Assembly (NCBI GenBank): GCA_037043455.1
Contig: JAWPHD010008246.1
Span: 1 to 64,000 of the forward strand
DNA from: Cyrtodaria siliqua
Lineage: Eukaryota; Mollusca; Bivalvia; Adapedonta; Hiatellidae
Length of the DNA: 64,000 nucleotides
Direction of reading: 5' to 3'
This document shows, piece by piece, positions 39,701 to 51,700 of the stretch. The translations under genes were made by a program, and so were the position numbers. Numbering within the stretch: the first letter of the stretch is position 1; every line of letters starts with the position of its first letter. A model generated the notes under the pieces. That model worked only from the letters and a program-made list of their open reading frames with translations, was not told the origin of the DNA and did no database searches.

Positions 39701-42700
39701 CATAGCACCTGATTTGGCTCGGCAAATACTAAACGCAGTCAGTCCGAACGTCAGCGGAGTTTTGACTGTGAGAACGGAATCATGGAGCAGTACGGACGGA
39801 CAGACACGTACTTCCGAGAAGACAGAGTCATGGGGAGGTAGTGCCCACAATATATATACTTGCCTTTAATACCAAATTATATGCTACATTTAGTTACAAA
39901 CTTTAAATTCCGTATTCTTGAAATGTATCACACTAAGAACATCTTGAACTAAACACGTCTAATTTGTCTGTTACGACACTCATGTAGACCATTAAATTTT
40001 TGTATCAGAAGAAAAAAATGCACTTGGAGATGGTTTTTGGTCTCTGCATGTTCGAGGGATGATACTTTCATGAATACAATATCATGTAACAATTTTCTTG
40101 GTCTTAGAGTATCCATATTATTTGACTTTGACCTATAGTTAATATACTTTTGGCTTGTGAAACTGTGCATTACTTATGATTCTGAAATTATAAACATATA
40201 AACACAAAGCAAAACAAATTCTTAATGCTGAATATATATAAGATTGGAACTGGTCTGCAGACAAGAAAGTCTTTCGATAAAAAAACGAATGAATGAATGA
40301 ATGGCGTTTTACGTCACGTGAGCACATAAATAGGTCATATTGTGAAAAAAAATGAGTTCAAGGGTTTAAATCTTTCGTCATTGGATACTCTTGAGACCAA
40401 AATTGATAACTTTTTAGGTAAGACTGTTGTCCAATCAGTCAGTTTCACTTTTTTTCTGAAACTCTATCTGAAACATTATTTACAGATTACTAAAATTCAC
40501 ATAAAATTTGTTAAAATCTTTGAGTCAGTTTTGAATTTGAATATTACGTTAAACGACCAAAAAAATAAAAATGAAAAAAAAATGAAAGTGAAGCAGACAA
40601 CAATTGCATGTGCTTTGGTTAGTTTAGCAATTAGTAGTGTAGCCATGTATCCTAATATAGTGCATGCATTACCTTATAGTACTACTAATTATGCATCTTT
40701 TACTTTTTATGTTCATTGTCCATTGTTCATTTGTTGTGTATTTAAAACAAAAAAAAAAGAATATCACGTAACTGTAACAAGGGCTACTGTGCATTCCTGT
40801 TAATTGCCTATGCACATGCTATAAAGGTTGACCATGGAAATTCAGTCAAATTGGACAATTTTGTGACGTAACCTAAACGATGACTACGGAAATTCAGTCA
40901 CATCGATGATTTGACTTAAAAAAATTATAACGATGGAAATTCAGACATATCTTAATTTTGTTCACGGTCAATCAAATCCGAGTTATTTGATCTTTTAACA
41001 ACGTTTTACGTTTTACTAATTTTGTACACTTAGAGTTTTATTTGCCCGGGGACACATTGTAAAAATGGAAATTGAATTGAAATAGCGGGAATCGACCTGT
41101 GTTAGTGCCTTCACAAGTTGAATGACAATAATCTTCAGGATTGCAAACTGTGTGCATGATTACATGGGTACAGCTTTAGACAATTGGTTACAGATGATGG
41201 CAGGCCTGGGGACAAAGCATGTACATAATACAATGTAACTTCATGTTAAAAATGCTTATTTTAGTCTAGTAAAGAATGCTTTTGTTTAGTTGCTTAAATG
41301 ATTCAACTGATATTTCTGTTTATAACATTTCTGTTGATGTCTGCTTTAAATACTAAACATTGCATATTGGGCCAAATAGAAATAATCAAGTTTATAACCA
41401 AAATAGTATATTTCTTACTTAGCAGTCTCTTTCATACCGGACAAAAAATGACCTAATATAAAATTGGAAGTTTATGTAAAGATTCTATCATAAGTAGGAT
41501 CTTTCTGTCTAATGCTGGCAAAATACAAGGTTTCTGATCAAATAAATAAATATTAATAATTGGAAGTGAGCAAAGCTTTACTTTAATCTCTATTAATCAT
41601 AGACCATTGATACAGAATGTATTAATTTATTAAAAAAGGGAACTATAATTACAGATCCCAGTTGCATGCAAAATACCATAAAGTAATCATATAACCCTTA
41701 TTAGAATATGCCAAACTTCATTTATGGACGCTTGTCAACGTTAATGTTTTAAATGAATACTTAAATTATTCACTTATTTTATATCTTGTATTGGATGCTT
41801 TATCAGTAATATTAAATATCAAATACTTTTGATTTTGTTACCCAACATTTATTTTTTTGCAGAAGGTAATGGAAGACCATTAGATTTTTGAACATGTTCA
41901 CTGGATTGCTTTTATAATAATCTTCACTTTTTTTCCCCTCACAAAATTGAATATAGTTCTGATTCTGTAAATTTTGAATCGGCAAATTTCTTATTTCTAT
42001 TTTCCATTTGAAAATGATTTTAATTTGAATTGCCAGAGTATCTCCATTAATGTAGAAATGGACAATAACCTATCTGGATAAAACATACGCCTTATATCAT
42101 CTATCATGCATCTTTAAAGGATTTCTATGTAGAAATGTATCGTTTGCCAAAATTATAACTACTCACACAGATATTCAGTCATGTATTTGACACGGTATAA
42201 AATCAAACTACGTTCATTGTTCATCATTATATCATCATACTCTCATTATATTTTTGATCATGTCAGCATGGGTTCATTCCCTTTAATTTAAGAACCATCA
42301 TCTACATTCATTATCAAATATTTCAGTTAATTGCTCCCCCTAAGTATCAGTGTGACTGTTTTTCAGCAAAAGCCAGTCCAATGAATGCGTTCAAACAGAT
42401 GGATGCTCAGGCCAACCCACAGGGTGCCAGAACAAAGTATGTATTACAACTGAGAACTTATTTTGTTTTTATATAAATATTAACTGTGGTATATGTAAAA
42501 CATATTTTCAACTATGATATTGATACAGCCCCACATTACACATCCATAAAGTGAACTGTAGATTGACTACAGACTGTTCTACTTGGTATAATAACATTCT
42601 AATTATTTTTTCAATTATAACCGGGGGCTGGCATGGCCCTGACAATATGGTCTTGAAACCAGAAGTCCTGGGTTTAAGTCTCACCATTACCACTGTGTCA

Positions 42701-45700
42701 CTGTGTTCTTGGGAAAGACAATAATTATTTACCTTAGCCTGGTCTGTCGGATGTGGATGTAAACCCGGGGTCCTATGTATTTGAGACGATACTCTGAGCA
42801 CATTTAAGAACCATAGGAATCTTTTCAATAAAAAGTTTGAAGTATGTTTTCAACTATGTGGTACTAAGGCAGCCCCACATTGCACATCCGTTAACTGGAG
42901 TCTGGCTACAGGCTTTTTTACATAAGTATCTAGCTTCTCAGCATTTAATTGTGAAATAAGCCCAATGGGGAGACCGTGGAGGGTACAGCTACTCTCTTAA
43001 ATCAGGCTGCATTGATAGACATACCATTGTTACATTCACCTGACCGAGCATTCTTGCAGAGATAGTTGTGCAGTGTTGCAAGTTTTTGTGAAAATTCTGT
43101 TCCTGTGGTACGTGCCAAGATATAATTGGAAGTCTAAAACCAAATATAAACGGATTTGAAAAAATAGAAGTTCCAAGAAAGACTTAACGTTTTGTCCAAC
43201 ATTGAAAACAAAACATGATGAATTTTAGAAGCTCTTCAAGTGAATTTTAAATAGATTTTATTTAAAGCTACAGACCCTCTGTATTAACTGGTAATAACTC
43301 ATGAATATGAATGAGTCATGTGTGAAATAGTTTCAAATCGACGAACACCACAAAAGTCGGTATATAAGGCAGAAATCGATGCGTAAAATATCACATTTAT
43401 ATTTAGCCTTCGTACAGGTAACCTCGATGAATATTCGGCTTCAGAATATATGTGATAAAAAACGTACTTGCCCGAAACGGGATTTGAACCACAGCCGTTG
43501 CGCTTTTAAGTTTTGAAGGCCGTACATTTAACCACTAGACCAAGGCTATTTATTGGTTTGTTCTAGCATTATTAACACTAAAAAGGCATTACGTAATAAC
43601 TAGCACACAAACAAACTCCTCATGCGCTAAATAACAAGTCGATATATGGTTGTTTTGAGGCGGAATATTGGTTTCATATTGATAACATATAGTATTACAC
43701 CAGACAATGTTAATTTACACGTCCGACAAGATGGTCTATATATTTATGGATTAATCTTGATTTGCGTTCAAATATATGTTGTTATTTTGCCTCATAATAA
43801 ATTGTAGTTTGTATACCATTTTCTCAAGCAGTGTTATAGCTCTGTGATAGAGCATCTGACTTGAAATCAGAAGGTCATGTGTTCGAGTCCCGAAAGAGGC
43901 AATTTTTCTTTTCTTCTGTTAATAATAATGTTACCTGTGTACAGGTACGATGTGCACTGGTTGATGTCAATACAATAAATGATGTCCTACGTTATATTTG
44001 CTCGCTTAAATACCCGATTTCGACATGAGCTGGTGAACATGAAGTTACAAATAAAGACACACCTACAAAGAAGAAATCGATTTATATAGAGGGTCTATAG
44101 CTTTAAGTAAACAAAGGAAAATTATTTTGATAACAAAATCTCCTTATTTCTACCATGCCTGACAGAAGATGGTAGGTATAATGTGGTATATGTGGTACGT
44201 TGATTAATTCGTGTAAAAGCTTAAAATGTACTGCATTTTGGTAATTGAAGCCAAAAATCATTCTGTTTAGGCCCTGACCTAACTTTTTGCAGGCCTCTTA
44301 CAAAAAACATTTAATTTGTGTGTGTTTTGGTGTAAGCATTATATACGTAGTAAGAGATAAGTCGGTGATACTTTCATGGTATCAGGGTTTCATTTTTGTA
44401 TTTATTACATTAACATTTGGTAATGGAACATTGTGTATAACAGAAAACTTGATAAAAAAAATTGACCTATCACCACCGGTGAAAGACAATAGACACATTT
44501 TATATTTGTATTTACAAAACTGGGGCATTTGTGAGTCTGTAAACAGTAACTAATAATATTGGATACAAGTTTCATTCTCCTACTAAATTGGTTGGGAAAA
44601 AATGGGTCAGTTATTAGCTTATGGGATGGAACTTATGGGATGGCGAGTTGTCCGTTGTCCGTCCGTTAACTTTTTCCTCATTAACACGATAGAGCCTTCA
44701 TTTTTTATCTAATCTTTTTCAAACTTTACCAGGTTGTTGTTATCAATAAAGCTCGGACGAATTTGAAAAATCCTCCAGTTTGGACCAGTAACAGCAGAGT
44801 TATTGCCCCTGATTTAGTTAAAATTTCTATATTTTGCCTCGTTAACATGATAGGGCCTTCATTTTTCATTTGATCTTTTTCAAACTTTACCAGATTATTG
44901 ATCTCAATGAAAGCTCAGACGAGTTCGAAAACCAGGCAGTTTGCACCAATAGCAGCAGAGTTATGGCCCTTGATTCAGTTAAAATTGCTATATTTTGTCT
45001 CGTTAATCACAACAATAGGGCCTTCATTTTGCACCCAATCTTTATTAAACTTTATCAGATTGTTACTATTAATGATTATGACTTGATTTGGCCTGATATC
45101 GTCACTGTGTTCCCACTGAATGATTTTGGCAGAGTTATGGCCCTTTAAATGTTTTATTACACAAACTTTGTCCCTAACCCCTGTCCGAATTTCAGCGAAA
45201 ACTTGGCAAGGATGATCAGTATCAAGCCTAGTTGTGCATGTCATAGCCATGTTCCGGTTAAATGAATTTTGGCAAAGTTATGGCCCTTTAAAGATTTCAA
45301 TACACTAACTGCACAGACTTAATTGAAACTTGGCAGGGATGATCTGTATCAAGGCCAGTTGCGCATTTCATTGCCATGTTCCGGTTGAATTATTTTTGAC
45401 AGAGTTATGGCCCCTTATGCACAAACTTTATCCGGACTAGTTTTCCTGAACCCCTGGCTGGATTTCAGTGAAACTTGGCAGGAATGATCAGTACCAAGCC
45501 TAGTGGGACATAGCATTGTAGTGTTCCCTACCACATTCTCTATATAGCCAGTAGAGCGATACAGGCCCTCTTGGGCCTCTTGTTTTTTTTATAATGGTAA
45601 GCATTTAAACAGGTATACGGTGTACATGCTATGGATTTCCATGGAAAAGAAAAGCTATGGGGTCAGAAGTCATTCTTTTACTGTATCTATATACAGATAT

Positions 45701-48700
45701 AATAAGAAAAGTTTTTATTTGGGGAATTATTAGAATCGCATAAAATATTATTTCAAAAGTAGTGATAGGTTAGTTTATTGTTTATGGACATGTCATTGAT
45801 ATTATTATTCTGTACATACCCAGTATACGATGGCATGGTGATGCATAATTTGGTATTTATTTTGTTTTCATCATTTCTCTTAGTCCTCTAGTAGCTTACA
45901 CATTCGCCAAGAAAGCTGCAGTGACGATGAAGAAAAATGTTGTCGGTATAAAGCAAGACATTCTCGCTTTCTGCAAGGCCAATACAGAAGAGTACGAGGT
46001 AGTTAAGAGATGTGGCCTTAAAGCTGACCTTGCTGTGTATAAAGCAAACACATGTCACAGCTATGTCCCTTAGTGGCACACTGTGATATGGGATATATAT
46101 TTTTAATATTTTCACACGTGTGTATAGTAGTTGAAGTAGATTCACCAGTCATATTTACTCATTATTCACATTCTTATTTCAGTATTAATACAATTTTCCT
46201 ATTTTGTATCTCATGTATTCATATTCTAACTAAAATCATTACTTCCTTATACATTTAATGCTATTTTAAAAAAAAAATCTGTATTCTTTTATTAATTAAC
46301 ATTTTTGGTGGAGGTCTTATTAACAATAACACATCAGGTCTTATAAATGATAATCTGAAATTTAAAATATTTTGTTTAGTCCTGTAAACTATACGATGAA
46401 GCATGTCTATACACTAAATCATAAACTTGATAAAAAAATGTTTAAGTTCAAAATCATGAAATCATTGTGCTAGATTGATTGACGATTGGTATAGCTAGAC
46501 TATATTTCATCAGCACACATCACAACATGTTCCACCTTGTTCCAATTTATTTACTGCCTTATCCCGAATATAAATAGATTTTCAATATATATATATATAT
46601 ATATATATATTATGCCAAAACATGTACTGCAGATGAATTTTTTTTTATATAATTTTTTTTTGTACTGTTCGATATCATAATGAGAATTTTTATCAAAGTT
46701 TTTTTCTTAAACACATTTAAACTGCCAGCTATTAGTTACTAATTAGTAACTGAGTTATAACTTCTAGTCAGAAGTAGACGAGAAATGTAGATTGGTGAAA
46801 TTTTAATGTCATGTTTAGCTTTCGTTTTATTTAAATGCCCTCATTTTTGTTTAAACATTAGAAATATTTTCTGCAGTTTATTTGAAAGCTTTGGTGTGTG
46901 TTTTGCTTGCAATATTGTAGTTTTGTAAATAAGTAAAAGAAGAACTTTATAAGAACAGCAGTAAAATTTACAGGTTTTAACACAATGGGGAAACATTTAT
47001 ATATGGCATACTCATACACTACAACCTTCAGCGGGGAGTAGTATACTTACTTCCTGCCTTCAGTTCGCGTCACGATATATTATTCTCCAATTCTTACTCT
47101 TTAGATTCTCACTGAGTATGCATGGTTTCTTCTCTGTCTACCTGGCCGACTAACTTACTTCTATTCGTTTTCCATTAATGTATATTGTATATACTTATAA
47201 TCTCAGACTGCAGTTTTTGCCACCAGGAACAATTACAGTAACATTTTATTCCGCATTCCTGCTGCCTTCACTGCCATTTTTTTCAGGAAAGTCTTGTGTT
47301 TGTTTTGTGGTGTTATTTATACGTACCTCTGGTTGCTGTGGTGATGAAAACACCTGCCAGCAGACTGTCAAATCAGTTAAAAGTACAAACTAGACAATAT
47401 ATCATATTGCATGACATTTTCAGATGGTGAATCGACAAAACCATCATCTCACCTGTGGAACACAACTCTTTTCAAGAAAGAAAATAGCTAATCCAGCGTC
47501 CAGATCATCAGATGTTTATGTTTAATTTTGTTCACAGAATTTATCTATTTCAGAGCATTTGTCACGTGCTTCTTTCCTGTTTCAATGTATTTTGTTATTC
47601 TCTTCAAAGCTTGGGAGCAGGTAAACCAAATATTACCCGCAGTCCCAGCGCCATTAAGACAATGCTGCTGGAGTGGACAAAAGCAATGACACGTGAATAC
47701 ATAGATGTACGTAGTATACTGGTCATGTGACCTGCATGGCATCCCACAATTGGCTGCTATTTATAGCATGGTGCAGTGGACCCAGTCAGATTCAGAGTGT
47801 AGTGGTGTCTGTGTTTAATAGTTTGTTAACATCCCTTGTTACCTGGTAATCACATGTGGGTGCGGAATTTACCGTATGGTAATCGCCCGTTGTGTGGGTT
47901 TGTGGTGTGTAAAAGTATGTTCTTCTGCACGATTGTTAGATGTTTATAATATCCAGAATGGGTCCCGGCTTGTTAGATGTTTATAATATCCAGGATGGGT
48001 TCCAGCTTGTGCCTCTGTACTGGCATACTCCTTGCTGCTTGTGTAACCGGAGCTGAAACGACCTTAACCTTGCACATATATCAACATGTCTTAACATTCT
48101 TGTGGTTATGGGATGGCTTACTTATTTACTAATCTCACTTTTATAAATGGTTTAATAAGTATTACACATTCTTTGTAATGTTTTTAAAAGAAATCAAACC
48201 TAGTTTTAGTTTAGTCTTTAATAAATCCTTTGTTTTTTATTAAAAATAATAATGAATGTCACTGAGAAGATTGCGTACACTACCAGTACAACATATGATT
48301 ATCATATGATTATTATATGATTCTGATATGATACATTTTATATGACACTTATATAAAAGGAGCAGTACACGATTCTTATATAAAACCTGAAAATCATATA
48401 AAGTGGACAAATATTTTTTTCATGAAAATTATATGAAAATATGTCTGTTTTAAAAACGCAACTTTTATGAATTTATTCTCGTATGAAAACTATATGAAAC
48501 TCCTATAACATAGATTTCATATACATGGCTTCATATGAGAATTATATGTAGCTCCTGTTATATTAGAATCATATGAGAATCATATGAGAATGCAATCATT
48601 TGTTTATTATATATGGCAACATTGCCTAATCTAATTACTGTAATCTAGTAATACCAACCATCAAACGGGTACAAGGTAAAACAGAAAATCATAGAAAGGT

Positions 48701-51700
48701 AATTTACAGAATGCTAAGCAAACAATGCGAAGCTGACAGTAAAGAATGCTAAGCTGACACTACAGAGAATGTTGGGTAATACTTGGCTGTGGTATCTAAC
48801 CTTAACTTTCATGTAAGCTATACAAACCATGCTTCTCTCTCATCATGTACTTATGTTTGTATAGGTTATTGTATTCTATCTACAAACCATGCTTCTCTCT
48901 CATCATGTACTTGGGTTTGTATAGGTTATTGTAATCTATCTACAAAACATGCTTTTCTCTCTTCATGTACTTAGGTTTGTATAGGTTATTGTAATCTATC
49001 TATAAAACATGCTTCTCTCTCATCATGTACTTAGGTTTGTATAGGTTATTGTAATCTATACTCTGTAAAAAAAGTTTTGGACCATGGCAGTGTTCGAACC
49101 CGTACAATGATCGCTGAACCTTGACATTCGACCATAACCCTTATTATCTCAGTTGATAATTCACAATAGATCAACAATCACCAATAATTATCGTTTACAA
49201 TGAAAGTTTACGAAAAAATAATAATGTTTTTATTGGTTACTCGAATGTGTCCGTATTACTGTTACTTTTTATGGACTTTGCAACATTTTTTACAGACCCT
49301 TTGGGTGTTCGCGATATTTTTTTAAAATCAAATCTTGTTTGGAATTTAATGTTTCTGGTACCAAATTAACCGCGTAGGGTAGACCTTGGTTCCTAAAAAA
49401 AGATACTTAAATTCTGTCCACTAGTTTTATTTTTATATGACTTGATATACCCTGGTCCAAAACTTTTTTTACCGAGTATATCTACAAAACATGCTTTTCT
49501 CTCATCATGTACTTAGGTTTGTCATGTAATCTATCTACAAAACATGCTTTTTTCTCTTCATGTACTTAGGTTTGTATAGGTTATTGTAATCTATCTACAA
49601 AACATGCTTTTCTCTCATCATGTACTTATGTTTGTATAGGTTATTGTAATCTATCTACAAAGCATGCTTCTCTCTCATCATGTACTTAGGTTTGTATAGG
49701 TTATTGTAATCTATCTACACAACATGCTTCTCTCTCATCATGTACTTAGGTTTGTATAGGTTATTGTAATCTATCTACACACCATGCTTCTCTCTGATCA
49801 TGTACTTAGGTTTGTATAGGTTATTGTAATCTATCTACACACCATGCTTCTCTCTCATCATGTACTTAGGTTTGTATAGGTTATTGTAATCTATCTACAA
49901 AACAAGCTTCTCTCTCATCATGTACTTAGGTTTGTATAGGTTATTGTAATCTATCTACACAACATGCTTCTCTCTCATCATGTACTTAGGTTTGTAAAGG
50001 TTATTGCTATAGGCAGCTACAACCTATATATGTTATAAATTCTTATTATTAATTATGATGTTATGAAGATGTAAAGAATATTATTTCCTGTGATGTTTAT
50101 TAAGAAGTCTATCTAATGGAAGAACATAAACATACTGCTGTATAGAGGCATTGATACAACATGGTTATAATGTATAAGTTATTGCTATAGGCAGCTACAA
50201 CCTATATATGTTATAAATTATTATTATTAAACATTTTATGATGTTATGAAGATGTAAAGAATATTATTTCCTGTGATGTTCATTAAGAAGTCTATTTAAT
50301 GGAAGAACATAAACATACTGCTGTATAGAGGCATTTATACAACATGGTTATAATGTATAAGTATTTTGTAATTATAACAAAGTGGAAAAGCAGATTTCAG
50401 TTAACTTAGTTACAGGAAAATAAGACTGTAGATATAGTTTTCTCCATACTGGTTTTAAGTTAATAAAAATGAGATGTTATCACAACTGTTGAGATATGCC
50501 TCTTCATCTTCGTTCTGCTGTCCATGCCTCTTCATCTTGGTTCTGCTGTCCATGCCTCTTCATCTTGGTTCTGCTGTCCATGCCTCTTCATCTTGGTTCT
50601 GCTGTCCATGCCTCTTCATCTTGGTTCTGCTGTCCATGCCTCTTCATCTTCGTTCTGCTGTCCATGCCTCTTCATCTTCGTTCTGCTGTCCATGCCTCTT
50701 CATCTTGGTTCTGCTGTCCATGCCTCTTCATCTTGGTTCTGCTGTCCATGCCTCTTCATCTTGGTTCTGCTGTCCATGCCTCTTCATCTTCGTTCTGCTG
50801 TCCATGCCTCTTCATCTTGGTTCTGCTGTCCATGCCTCTTCATCTTCGTTCTGCTGTCCATGCCTCTTCATCTTGGTTCTGCTGTCCATGCCTCTTCATC
50901 TTGGTTCTGCTGTCCATGCCTATTCATCTTCGTTCTGCTGTCCATGCCTCTTCATCTTGGTTCTGCTGTCCATGCCTCTTCATCTTCGTTCTGCTGTCCA
51001 TGCCTCTTCATCTTCGTTCTGCTGTCCATGCCTCTTCATCTTCGTTCTGCTGTCCATGCCTCTTCATCTTCGTTCTGCTGTCCATGCCTCTTCATCTTGG
51101 TTCTGCTGTCCATGCCTCTTCATCTTGGTTCTGCTGTCCATGCCTCTTCATCTTGGTTCTGCTGTCCATGCCTCTTCATCTTCGTTCTGCTGTCCATGCC
51201 TCTTCATCTTCGTTCTGCTGTCCATGCCTCTTCATCTTGGTTCTGCTGTCCATGCCTCTTCATCTTCGTTCTGCTGTCCATGCCTCTTCATCTTGGTTCT
51301 GCTGTCCATGCCTCTTCATCTTGGTTCTGCTGTCCATGCCTCTTCATCTTCGTTCTGCTGTCCATGCCTCTTCATCTTCGTTCTGCTGTCCATGCCTCTT
51401 CATCTTCGTTCTGCTGTCCATGCCTCTTCATCTTCGTTCTGCTGTCCAAAGTCTTTGATATTTTGTTGAGAGTTTATATATTTGTATCAAATTTGTAAGC
51501 ATAATGATAGTTTCTCATATCAAAGGGGTTAGGATGAATGTTAGTTTAGCAAAAACAATAACTTGGAACTTTGTTTCACCTCTGTGTGTGAAGTGAACGT
51601 AACTATGGCATGCTTTAGATTCCACTCTGTCATAACATTCACACTGGGTAATAAGTCCTTCCTGAACAAACACCAGATTTATTACATTTTGTCTTCATGT

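Larger units (their letters stand above)
43263..44105 (+). mobile_element. Intact TIR element with two divergent tRNA-like modules
   Basis: The ends are inverted repeats: TAAAGCTACAGACCCTCTGT and ATATAGAGGGTCTATAGCTT. Near the middle are two tRNA-like sequences pointing away from each other. The minus-strand module, about 43475-43558, reads TTGGTCTAGTGGTTAAATG for the A box and GGTTCAAATCCCGTTTCGGG for the B box. The plus-strand module, about 43831-43902, reads TATAGCTCTGTGATAGAGC, a GACTTGAAATC anticodon-like stem and loop, and GTGTTCGAGTCCCG. Length is about 843 bases. A second copy, reversed and interrupted, is at 27125-29554. It has no protein-coding capacity. Confidence 0.8.
42437..45883 (+). 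other. Intron 8
   Basis: Donor GTATGT, acceptor TTTCATCATTTCTCTTAG. Contains a diverged SINE (42620-42842), the tRNA-module TIR element (43263-44105) and a GTCCGTC-headed repeat (44645-45590). Nothing else is recognised. Confidence 0.7.

Noticed and set aside
40342..40803. 153-codon open frame with a signal-peptide-like stretch (MKVKQTTIACALVSLAISS)
   Set aside because: The first half is low-complexity Lys/Asn sequence and no splice, homology or conservation signal is visible; it lies inside intron 7.
43831..43902. Functional tRNA-Ser gene
   Set aside because: Acceptor stem does not pair and the unit sits inside a repeated TIR element; kept only as a tRNA-like module.
47285..47393. Possible bridging exon after TTTTTTTCAG between the two alternative CH exons
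   Set aside because: Phase 0 reading is hydrophobic (VFVLWCYLYVPLVAVV) and the GTACAA end leaves in phase 0, not the phase 2 needed by 47610.
50474..51498. Open frames of 320-331 codons in all three plus frames
   Set aside because: They are the same 28 bp minisatellite read in three registers; the unit has no stop and its length is not a multiple of 3.
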